Shown piece after piece: positions 48,040 through 58,549 of a stretch of DNA of 64,000 nt. The notes beneath the pieces are model-generated. The model saw nothing but the letters and a program-made list of their open reading frames with translations, was not told the DNA's origin and did no database searches. The stretch comes from Lytechinus variegatus (Eukaryota; Echinodermata; Echinoidea; Temnopleuroida; Toxopneustidae). Position numbers and translations under genes: made by a program. The stretch is taken from positions 15,999,356 to 16,063,355 of the forward strand of contig NC_054748.1 in the NCBI RefSeq assembly GCF_018143015.1, read 5' to 3'. Each line of letters starts with the position of its first letter. Position 1 is the first letter of the stretch.

Positions 48040-48420
48040 ACATCCATCAGTAAATTGCCAGTTCGTCTATTGCCATTTCGTAGACTCATCACATGGTCTA
48101 ACTCCATTTAGTCTAATGCCATTCCGTCCAACATTTCGTCTAACAACCATTTTGTCCAGTAACTATTTGGTCCAATCATCATTTCATCGAATCACCAGTT
48201 CATCTATAAACATTTTGTCTGATAACCAGTTGGTCTAATATCCTTTTTATTTTCATTCATTTTGCGCGATGAACACTCAGTCCAATTAGACCGAATGGTA
48301 TATGGACTAAAATGGCTGTTGGACCAACTGGTTATTATATGAAATCGTGAGTGAACAAAATGGCATTCAGACCATGTTGTAATTGGACGAATTGGCACTA
48401 GACCAATAAGCCTGTTCACG
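48040..48420. repeat. degenerate CATTTNGTCTAA repeat field
   Basis: About twenty imperfect 12-15-bp words such as CCATTTAGTCTAATG, CATTTCGTCTAAC, CAGTTGGTCTAAT and, on the other strand, TTAGACCGAATGG. The same words occur at 37490-37550 and 57765-58548, the last beside the TM7SF3-like gene. Confidence 0.6.
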
Positions 48421-48844
48421 GTTGTAAACTGCGCTCGAGCAGAAAAAGGTCCTTTGAGATAAACCAAGAAGGTGGCCTTCAAATTCACTGACGTAGGCAT
48501 TTGTGATTTGATGATTTTTCGTGTATTCCTTTCAAATTATTCATTTTATCACATCCAAGCTGAAGAGTAATAGAGCCTTCATAATCACTGGTATTTGACT
48601 GTAGCCTAAACAATAGTCAAATGTGCCAAAGGCAAGACAAAACAGATTTCCAAACTTTATCCCTAATGTACTATTCTAGTCGACTGGTCTATACACTGCC
48701 TTTCGTTCTTAGAATTTGAATATTCTACCGGTAAAGATTACGCAACATCTACATTTGAAAATGATAGTGCTTAATATCCTAATGAAAAATCGCAAAGGTC
48801 ATTTGAGAAAAGTTGATCATGAGCTAACCGTGAACTGGCTTTTT
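48421..48844. other. no recognised feature
   Basis: Moderate AT content, no exon or repeat assigned. Confidence 0.3.
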
Positions 48845-49696
48845 GGAATCATGGACCTATTACGGATGGACATTCAACGAGAGCATTTTATGACCACCAC
48901 CTGTTTCCAGCTGTCAAAATCGCTGTCTTACCCTTAACTTTCTCTTTACACGGTTTTTACGACCACTACCCGGGGCGATTGTTTACACAAGCTCCTTTCG
49001 GCCAATGATCGTCACCGATCGAATCACTGGCCCTCTTTTGACCAAAGACGGTCATGTTTTAGTCCCGATTGCCAAAGGGAAAGTCCCTACATAACCGAGA
49101 ATGCAATGCGCTATTCATATCCAGTTTTTCAGTACATGATTTTAGGTTGTCTATAATGTGCGATTGTCATCTGACCATAAGAAAATCCCGTTAAATTTCA
49201 TCAATCCTGTGGAATTTTACGCCCAAATGAAAATCAACTTCTGACCGAAGGTATGCGCTACTATCTATCGACATCAATACTAGAAATAGATGAATTTTTA
49301 ACAATTTTCCGCACATTTCTCCGTCGAATTTCAACTGCATCTTTGCCGTAAATATACTGATCTGCAAGGTGATGTCAATGCATTTCATGTGCGGTAATTT
49401 GCGATGTACGGAAAAAATATGTTTATTCACGCCTGTTTTCTTGTTTCTGCAATCATTTTCATAGCGCTAACGTTCGCTGCCGTGCGTTGCTTTTGATAAA
49501 GTGAACGAACAACATCGCAATGGGTAGGAGCAGCGCACGATTGATTTCCACTGTCCATCAGTGATAGCGTGTTTTACGAAAGGCTTGATGGCCGTCAGCT
49601 GCCAGCGCTCTGTTTATAAAAGGATTAGCGGTGACGGTCTTTGGCCCAAAGGAGGGGATTCGTTGAATGTCCATCCGTAATAGGTCCATGTTGGAA
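48845..49696. mobile_element. about 850-bp fold-back transposon remnant
   Basis: The left arm CATGGACCTATTACGGATGG (then ACATTCAACGA) mirrors the right arm TCGTTGAATGTCCATCCGTA (then ATAGGTCCATG). Inner words GGCCAATGATCGTCACCG and GGTGACGGTCTTTGGCCC also pair in part. The interior has no protein I recognise. Confidence 0.75.
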
Positions 49697-49971
49697 TTAA
49701 ACCCCATCTACATGTACCTTGTCCCATAATCTTTCTATTGTCCATTTACCTTGTATGTAAAGCACACCCTTTTTTTCTGGATCTTTATGTATACAACTGT
49801 ACAAATGAAGTAGACTATGAATATAATGAATTGTACATTAAAACTTTTTTAGAAAATAGCAAAATAAATAGTCTTTCTATTCCTTGGTTATTTGTCATGT
49901 GCTTCAGATGAATCAAATTCCAAGAATTACTGTGCAGTATGTTAAAGTACAGTCCTCAGTTTTCCGTTTTT
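49697..49971. other. possible distal 3' end of the FGFR1OP2-like transcript
   Basis: AT-rich sequence with an AAAATAAATAG near 49860. It might serve as a distal poly(A) signal if the 3' UTR spans the insertions, but this is speculative. Confidence 0.2.
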
Positions 49972-51066
49972 GTCTCACCTGCGAAGCAAGTGAGACTATA
50001 GGCGCCGCTTTTCCGACGGCGGCGGCGTCAACATCAAATCTTAACCTGAGGTTAAGTTTTTGAAATGACATCATAACTTAGAAAGTATATGGACCTAGTT
50101 CATGAAACTTGGCCATAAGGTTAATCAAGTATTACTGAACATCCTATTAGAGTTTCATGTCACATGACCAAGGTCAAAGGTCATTTAGGGTCAATGAACT
50201 TAGACCATGTTGGAGGAATCAACATCGAAATCTTAACCTGAGGTTAAGTTTTTGAAATGTCATCATAACTTAGAAAATATATAGACCTATTTCATGAAAC
50301 TTGGACATAAGGTTATTCAAGTATCACTGAACATCCTGCATGAGTTTCACGTCACATGACCAAGGTCAAAGGTCATTTAGGGTCAATGAACTTTGGCCGA
50401 ATTGGGGATATCTGTTGAATTCCCATCATAACTTTGAAAGTTTATGGATCTGATTCATGAAACTTGGACATAATAGTAATCAAGCATCACTGAATATTTT
50501 GTGCAAGTTTCAGGTCTCATGATTAAGGTCAAAGGTCATTTAGGGTCAATGAACTTTGGCCGAATCGGGGGTATCTGTTGAATTACCATCATAACTTTGA
50601 ATGTTTATTAGTCTAGTTCATTAAACTTGGACATATGAGTAATCAAATATCACTGAACATCCTGTACGCATTTCAGGTCACATGACCAAGGTCAAAGGTC
50701 AATGAACTTTGGCCGAATTGGGTGTATCTGTTGAATTACCATCGTAACTTTGAAAATTTATGGATCTGATTCATGAAACTTGTACATAAGAGTAATCAAG
50801 TATCACTGAACATCCTGTGCGAGTTTCAGGTCACATGATCAAGGTCAAAGGTCATGTAAGGTCAATGAACTTTGGCTATGTTGGGGTTTTTTGTTGAATA
50901 ACCATCATATCTCTGTAAGTTTATTGGTCTCGTTCATAAAAAGTGGACATAAGAGTAACCATGTATCACTGAACATCTTGTGTGAGTTAGAGTAGTATTC
51001 AAAGTCAGCACTGCTGCTATATTGAACTGCGTGATGCAGGTGAGACGGCCAGAGGCATTCCACTTG
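49972..51066 (+). mobile_element. 1.1-kb element with five DR1 nuclear-receptor motifs, copy 2
   Basis: Near-identical to 27481-28578 with the same ends (GTCTCACCTGC and CATTCCACTTG) and TT on both sides. DR1 words AGGTCAAAGGTCA lie at about 50171, 50363, 50526, 50689 and 50842. All five are exact in both copies despite scattered changes elsewhere. It lies between the FGFR1OP2-like and TM7SF3-like genes. Confidence 0.9.
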
Positions 51067-51730
51067 TTAAAAATGGAAATTCCTTGTTCGCATGTGATGT
51101 CAAACATTCAAAATCGTTAACAAAATTACAGCTTTTATTCTCTGATGTTGGGGTAATTCCATAAAATGATCCACCCTTTTGTACGTCAGACGACCATTTT
51201 TCTCATGGCTTACTTCACTAACCAAACTAAACAAATCATGGTCCTTTGAGAACATTACAGACTTTCAAAACGACAAGACATCAGAGACAGAAAATTTCAT
51301 GAAGGTCTCCCATATAGCGGGTTGGACGTACTTACATATTTTATGGAATTGCCCATTTTCTCATTTTATTCTGGCATGATATCTCTACGGTTTCAAGTCA
51401 ACAGTAGAATCATAGACTTGACCTTAAAACTTTTGCAGTTCATCACGTATTCACAAAATACACACAAAAGAACAAAAAAAAACCTATTAAACTGACAATA
51501 TTTTCTATTAATGATTTTATTTTTCGCGTGTATCAAAATATATAATAGTAAATACATGTATATCTTTCTCAAAAAAAATTTCACTTCTTGTGAGGCCTGT
51601 TATTTTATTTCATACCACAACAATATAAATGAGATGGACTGTGTCATAAGGGAGTGAAGGGGGCAAAATTCATTAATAGAATCGAGTGATAAATGTAGCA
51701 TGATAAAGGAAATATACTGTCTTACTATCT
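51067..51730. other. intergenic, nothing recognised
   Basis: AT-rich, with A runs near 51475 and 51575. No gene is supported. Confidence 0.35.
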
Positions 51731-52167
51731 AAAGCCGGTCTCACACTGCGCGATTCGTTACGATCAGAATTTCAAATTAATTGTGATAACATTTGATATG
51801 GATATTCCAACTAATCAAATGTTTTGGATCAGAGTTAAGAATAGTGGTAGGAGTACTGATATCAAAACTCAGTCCAGTTAGAGCCTCCCTCCTAAGTGAA
51901 TAAAAAATCTAATTCCACATCGTAATGACGTCATTATGGGCTGCTATTTGAAGCAGATTTGGACTTTACTCTGACAATGGACCTACCATGCTCTGACCAT
52001 AGGGCTTGCAGAAAAGTAAAACTATGATTTTAGTTTTCCCGACAATATGCCAAACTTTAAATAAAATAATTTTACTCCTTGGAACTTTCATATTAAATTG
52101 TAAAATGTGATTTCTTGAAAAATCGCTTCGCACCGGATCGCATAGTGTGAGGTGAGAACAGGCTTAA
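51731..52167. mobile_element. MITE with AAGCCGGTCTCACACTGCG ends
   Basis: Left AAAGCCGGTCTCACACTGCG mirrors right CGCATAGTGTGAGGTGAGAA followed by CAGGCTTAA. AT-rich interior of about 380 bp. It is followed almost directly by a second MITE. Confidence 0.7.
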
Positions 52168-52171
52168 TGCT

Positions 52172-52467
52172 TAAATAAAGCCCAGCGCACACAACGCGAT
52201 GCAATGGCACAAGGATTAAAGTTGCCAATCGCATTGCAGGACAGCGCACACATTGCAACAGCCCTGCAGCACGCCGCATCTCATGACATAAGCAAATTCG
52301 CAGAAACACTGCAAAAAGATATGACATGTCAAATGTCCAAGATCTGGTCTGCGATCCTACTGCTACAAAGCGGGTCGCAGCTGCAGTGCATTTGTTTGGC
52401 ACACACTGCGATATTGTTGCTACCTGATCTTGGTGCAATCACATCGCATAGTATGCGCTGGGCTTAA
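52172..52467. mobile_element. MITE with AAGCCCAGCGCACAC ends
   Basis: Left AAAGCCCAGCGCACACAACG mirrors right GTATGCGCTGGGCTTA. Several GCAATG/CATTGC words inside pair with each other. It abuts the previous element and a perfect hairpin follows. Confidence 0.75.
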
Positions 52468-52478
52468 CAGTACAGTAT

Positions 52479-52642
52479 ACAAATAGCGAATAGGCATGAG
52501 TGCAATGGTGCGAGATTTCGCATGAGGTGAAAGAAAGATGCTCTATTCAACGAGGCGTTAGCCGAGTTGAATAGAGCATTTCTTTCTTTCACCGAATGCG
52601 AAATCTCGCACCATTGCACGAATAAGAATATTCGCTATTTGT
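52479..52642. repeat. 164-bp near-perfect hairpin
   Basis: Left arm: ACAAATAGCGAAT, TGCAATGGTGCGAGATTTCG, GAAAGATGCTCTATTCAAC. Right arm: GTTGAATAGAGCATTTCTTT, GCGAAATCTCGCACCATTGC, ATTCGCTATTTGT. The loop is GAGGCGTTAGCCGA. It is probably one end of a larger element reaching about 52985, where a second GGCGTTGTACAATAC motif mirrors the TTGTACAACGCC at 52645. Confidence 0.85.
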
Positions 52643-55162
52643 GTTGTACAACGCCTCGGAATCTAGCGAAAATATGAAAAAAGAAGAGTTTTTCCCTCCA
52701 GTAATCTATGAAAAAGGAGCAAAAATATTGAAAGCGAAAAGCAAAATCCCACAAGCCGGGCCCACAAGCGCACATGATCTTGGACAGCAATGCGCATTTA
52801 GCCAGTGGGTTGTACGCGCATTGTCATCTTATTCAATGAAATCGCATTGTGACGTCACCTCCTAAAGCCGTGCAACGGTACATTTTGGATGGTACGTCTT
52901 AAGTGTGCAACGGTACGAATGTGTGACATTCAGCCTCCCATTTGATCGCGTACAACAAGCTAAGTAGGCGTTGTACAATACTTGATTACATAATTACAAT
53001 CACAATACACGAGTTAGGAAGCACCTTAATATGAAAGTAGTTTTTAGAAATGAATTAAAATGCCATGGGAAGAATTTTGCATACACTTAGTGTACTGCCT
53101 AGGAGAAACATTTACAGTCAATGCATTTACTTTTTGAAGCGAGCTGAGTGCATCTTTATACAAAGTTTAACAAATGCATGGAACGTACAGTGTACTAAAT
53201 CTCAAATTAATCTAACCCTTCATTCGAATATAACATTCATGTACAAGTCATTTCAGTAATGTATAGGCCCTACACTGTAATAATTATAAAAAAAAAAATG
53301 GCTTCCTGAATGTTTAGGCCTGAAACAAAACAAAAAACGAACAAAATCATTTAGATAATGAAAAATGTCAAAACCTAATGTATTCAATAGGAAAAATAGT
53401 GCTTTCAATCTCAATGCACTTTAAGGGCCAACAAAGAAGTTTATATTCTGACTAACCAACTATTGCACTTTACAAATTCACAAAATAAAAATGATAAACC
53501 TATGAAGAAGATTAACGATCAAACTGACTTCTAAACAGATGTTTATTTGCACCGACACATAGGGGTTAGTAACACAAAAATTGAAAACACAGCTTAATTT
53601 TGGAAGATCGGACACTTCGGCGACTTTTTGAAACGCTCAATCAATCCTCATGGGGATGGGCGCCCACTAGCGTTGAGTATAAAGTAAACCATCGCACATC
53701 AGCATGCTACTGTGTATAAAACATATGGGGATAATGAGAGGGGATTTGGGAGGGGGCATAAGGGTGGCGCAAGGAAATATACCCGCTTTTGTTACCCAGA
53801 ATACATTCCTCTTTTATTTAAGAAAAACAAATTTGAATAAAAAAATTCTAAAATGTACAAATCGACGATTCCTTTACCCATGCACCAATTCTCTCTTATG
53901 TTTTGTATACAACCATCTCACACTGACTACGCAAAGGTCAAAGAAGGTCGTCACTCTACGGTGTAGGGCGCTCTTCCCGAGCGTTTCATTGCACGCTCTA
54001 TGTACTCACCGATCTTCCCCTTGTTGTATCTTTGATTTATACACATTGCTTTATAATTTAAATTTTCCGTTGGTCAACAGGTAATATGTAAGATTTGTCA
54101 CACGGTGGAATCTACACTTCACAAATTAAATCATAACAATTTTATTTCATGGATTTTCCTCAAACTTTCGCCAATATTTTTTCACTATTTATGTGCTATT
54201 TTTACAATAAACTTTTTGTTAAAGTCACTAAAATATCCAAATGAATTCACATGATCAATTTTCATAGAAAAGCTTCATATACAGTAACAATAGCCACAAA
54301 ATATCATGAAAATGTAATTATGTATGAAATAGGGACATGTAAAGTACTTGTATGCATTTAAAATACAATGTACAAAAGAACTAAAGCATATTGCATGAAC
54401 CTGATCATACATAATTACATGGTCCAATATAAACATGATAATCAATTCAAGGCACATTTTCTATAAAAAGTACACAAATTATTTCTCAAAGACTTAATTT
54501 TCAGTTACAATCTGCAAGTGCACATGTATGCATTGTGTGAACAGCATCATTAATGACATTGTGATAAACTTTTTTTTCATGTACTTGGCATTTTTCACAT
54601 TTTTCAAAATGCGTATTTGTCAACTGTCAACTCTTACTTGAAATATTAGAAAAAATATGTGTTAGCACACTACATGTACATGTATGTGTATTCAGGCCAC
54701 CACACACCTTACATTGAGGCTTTTTTTCGAGTAAAGACCAATAGAGAGATCCTACGATTGCTATGACATCATTACGACTAGATATCAAATTTGCTTTCAT
54801 TCTGATAAGGATAATAGCATAGTCAAGGATTTGCGTATTAGTATTCATATGATTTATAACTTTTCACAGTACGATATTCCATGTCTTGATATAAGCATCA
54901 AATTCTACTACGTTTTATTCGAAAATCGGTCCGCAGACCAATCGTAAGGTGCGCGATGGCCTTTTGTAATACACAATAACAATGAAATACAGGTTAATGG
55001 TGCACAGAAGAGCATATACACATGGAATTTTATAATCTTACACTATTTTCATGTTCTAAGCCTTTTGGGACTGACTGATTTTGCAAAACAAATGTTTTTC
55101 ATAGAATCCAGTCCTCGTACATGTATATGCTGGCTAAGTCTCTAACGTGGTCGATGTATATG
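52643..55162. other. intergenic, no gene recognised
   Basis: 52643-52985 is probably the body of the element begun by the hairpin. Beyond it are AT-rich sequence, TACATGTACATGTATG near 54672, and short frames without protein signatures. Confidence 0.35.
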
Positions 55163-55709
55163 TACAGTGCGTCCCACAAAAATGGAAACCCCTTTTTCAG
55201 AGAAAGATTTCACAATTACTAAATATGATTTTACTATATATTTGATGCTCATGGCAAGAGTGAAATCTCATCTCTCATTTGAATAACAACAGCTTTGCAG
55301 CAAATCGTTCATGCATGGCAGATTAGAAAAAAACATTGAGGCATATCAGAAACGATTTGCGCAGAAACTTACGAGTGAATCCGAATCCATTCTCATATCA
55401 GGGATCAGTGAAATAAGCTTAGCAAAGAATACAAAAGCAATGCTAATTAGCCAATCTTCGATTTGGCCATACGATCGTCGTATTACAAACCAATCTTGTC
55501 CAATTTTTCTATGCAACCTGGTTTTGACGTTAAAATGTCATATCTGTCTGGCTCATTAATGCGTGAAGTGTTTCTCTCTTATCAGATATCAAAATAAAGA
55601 GGAATAATTGAATTATATGATTATGTAAAATGAAATATCATAATTCATTTGCCTTTGAATTAAAAAGACACGGGAATCCCATTTTCCTTTTTTTCTGGGA
55701 CACACTGTA
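55163..55709. mobile_element. mariner-like MITE with CAGTGCGTCCCACAAAAA ends
   Basis: TA at 55163-55164 and 55708-55709. Left CAGTGCGTCCCACAAAAA and right TTTTTCTGGGACACACTG are inverted repeats. The ends and TA target fit Tc1/mariner. An 82-codon frame inside has no recognisable transposase motif, so the element looks non-autonomous. Confidence 0.8.
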
Positions 55710-56302
55710 TATAGCATGATAAGTCACGAGTATGATATTCATCATGTTATAAATGCAACTTAAAAACCTGTGTGAAAACATTATATTCTGTCGTTTTGGA
55801 GCAAGAACTTTTCAGCATTGTTTCATAACAAATACACAATTTCCAAAACAAATGTACAAATCAACCAGTTAGATCATAGGATTTCAGTAGTTAAAACTGT
55901 TATTGCAAATTTGTTATTACCATATGTAACAAATTACATAAAGAAAAATTACTCTACAAATCTACAAGTACTGTGTACATATTTACCCTACACAAGTATA
56001 TTCCATTTTAATTCTGAGCAATGCTTGAATTCAAGTAATCACTTAATCCTTTGATTGGCAATGCATCATAAATCCAAAAATCATGATTTCCCCAATGCAA
56101 ATACAGAACTTAGATGTTAAGGTGGCCAATTTGAAGAGTAAACACTGATCAAATAAGGCATAATATACATGACTTGTGTAATCATCATATAATCCATCAC
56201 CCTGAATGGAAAAGAGAGCTGGGCCTACCAGAATTGTTGCATTATAATGATTAAAATACTTCATTCTTTACTATACAATTAATGCACATTTATGAGTGTG
56301 TT

Positions 56303-56413
56303 ATGACGATGCAGCACACTCGAGGGTATTTACAATTATGCGAAAGCAAGAGGCGCTTGTGCCGAGTGCTTTTGCATAATATTGTGAATGCCCGAGAGTT
56401 GCTCGCATCGTCA
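56303..56413. repeat. 111-bp hairpin
   Basis: ATGACGATGC, ACTCGAGGGTATTTACAAT and ATGCGAAAGC on the left pair with GCTTTTGCATAATATTGTGA, ATGCCCGAGAGT and GCATCGTCA on the right, around GCGCTTGTGCC. It resembles the hairpin at 52479 in size and style but not in sequence. Flanks 55710-56302 and 56414-57030 have no recognised gene. Confidence 0.75.
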
Positions 56414-57029
56414 CTAACATCACGAATCTTAAAATGTGCATTGTTTTATAAAACGGGTCGGCAAAATGAATTTTTCATGGAAATCTTGTTCAAATCCCTC
56501 CAACTTGTGTACGATCACACAGACGAAGAGATCACAAGACTGTCAATTATGACATCACAGGCGTATCTACTACGCGCCTAAGTAAGCGCATCAAAATCCT
56601 AGCCAGTCTCTTTTACTGAACGCGTATCAGTTTTTACATGCTATTGGGACTAATGCTGCACAAAAATTGCACAGTGCTGCACGAAAAATGCACGACTGGA
56701 AGGTTGCGCATAATTAAAGCATGAACACGTGACTTGAATACGCACTCACCATTGGCTACATCCTTGAACCTGTTTTATAATACAGTTTATATACTATCAC
56801 AGTTTTTGTTTATAGTGCACACCATAAACAAACAAACAAAACAATATTTATGTGTGTATACATGTACATGTATGTACAGTGTATACTTTTTATTGTAACT
56901 AATTTCATTTTCATTCTAAATATCATAATGAACAATTGTTTACAATATCAAGGTGGATTAATAATGATTTTTTTCCATGGATTATAAAATATTTTTTGAG
57001 ATGCACGTTACATTCATGAGATAAAATAG

Positions 57030-57460
57030 GAAGATGAATATTCAGGAAGAGTTAATTCATTCATTTATTTTGTATTCTTAAACAAGGATTCCAAGTCAGA
57101 AGATATTTTACTTGGGGCTAATCAAATGAACATTCATGTCTTATTAGTCAGAATCCTTGCATATTCATGAACTATTCGTTCAAATCACATTTTAACATTC
57201 ATGGAATATTAGGCCAAATCAGATGAATATTCATGAGTTGTCCAAATAAAAATAAATTATTCATTCAGTACTTCTCTAAATCACATGAATATTCATAAAC
57301 CAATGGAAAAAATCATGAATATTCAAGGAAAATATTAATCCCAGTAACCCGAATATTAATAAATTATTCCAAAGTAGATTTGATAGCATTCATGCAATTT
57401 TAGTCTAAATCACATGAATATCCATGAACTATTACTCCAAACCACATACATGTGGTGCGT
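57030..57460. repeat. degenerate ATGAATATTCATGA repeat
   Basis: The palindromic word ATGAATATTCATG and variants, often preceded by AATCACATG or followed by AACTATT, recur about a dozen times at roughly 30-50 bp spacing. Confidence 0.6.
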
Positions 57461-57764
57461 GCTAAAATAAATTAGTTATCCGAGTTGGTATCAATATAAA
57501 AGATAAACAGAGTTTTATTAAGCTGTAAATCAAATGTAAAAATATTATTTGCTCATTTTGGAGAAAAATGGGAATCTCAATTTCTGGATTTCTGGGACAT
57601 ACTTTAAAGGCATACCCTAAGTTTTCAGAACATCTAATGATGATAAATGATTATTAATGGAAGGAATGTTTAAAGAACTACATATAAAGTGTAGATAGTT
57701 TTACCTCAAATTGAGGAAAATGAGCTAATACTTTCATCAAGTATTCCAGCGATGTAAAAAGTAA

Positions 57765-58548
57765 ATTGCCAAATGGTCTACATCCGCTTTGTCTATTTTC
57801 CATTTGGTATCATCCCACATGGTCTAACCTATTTGTCTAATCAGTGTTTGCTTTAGTTCCATTTAGCCCAGTTACAATGTTACATGAACCTATAAGCCTA
57901 ATTTCCAGTTAGGCTATACCCATAGAGTGTTATAGCAATAAATTAAAAATGCATATTTTGGTCTGCAAATTTCTCCCTCTTTTTTTTGGGTGGGGGTGGG
58001 GTGGAGTGTGGTATTAGGCTACCCGGGAAGTAGACCAACTGCTCATAGACAAGGGAATATACTAGTAGACTAATCTCACATAGCAAGATCTTTCACTATT
58101 GATAGTAGACCAAATGGAATTAGTCAATGAGTTATTAGACTGAGAAGTAGTCTAGATCAAGACAATATCAACCAATCTGGGTCTTTCACTAATCTAAAAT
58201 TAATTGATATGTAGTAGACAAAATGGATTTAGCCCATGCGATATTAGACTACCTGGGAAGTAGACCAACTGCTCATAGACCCAGGGAATATACACTAATC
58301 TTACATAGCAAGATCTTTCACTATTGAAAGTAGACCAAATGAATTTAGCCCTTGAGATACTAGACTGAGATATAGTGTAGACCAAGACAATATTTACCAA
58401 CCTCACATAACAAGGTCTTTCACTAATTTACATTGAGTTGAAAGTAGACCAAATAGCTCTAGCCCATTTGATATTAGACTCTCTGAGAATTAGACCAACT
58501 GGTTGTAGACCATATAATATAAAACTATCTCACATAGCATTCTTTTTC
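57765..58548. repeat. TAGACCAA/TTGGTCTA repeat field downstream of the TM7SF3-like gene
   Basis: CAAATGGTCTAC-type words first, then a longer imperfect tandem repeat with GTAGACCAACTGCTCATAGA, CACATAGCAAGATCTTTCAC and AGTAGACCAAATGGAATTAG. At least three units (about 58020, 58255 and 58440) have a period of 190-235 bp. It reaches the stop codon of the TM7SF3-like gene, so it forms its 3' UTR side. Confidence 0.7.
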
Positions 58549-58549
58549 A

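Noticed and set aside
55311..55559. 82-codon frame inside the mariner-like MITE as a transposase remnant
   Set aside because: No DDE or helix-turn-helix motif is visible, so it cannot be supported.
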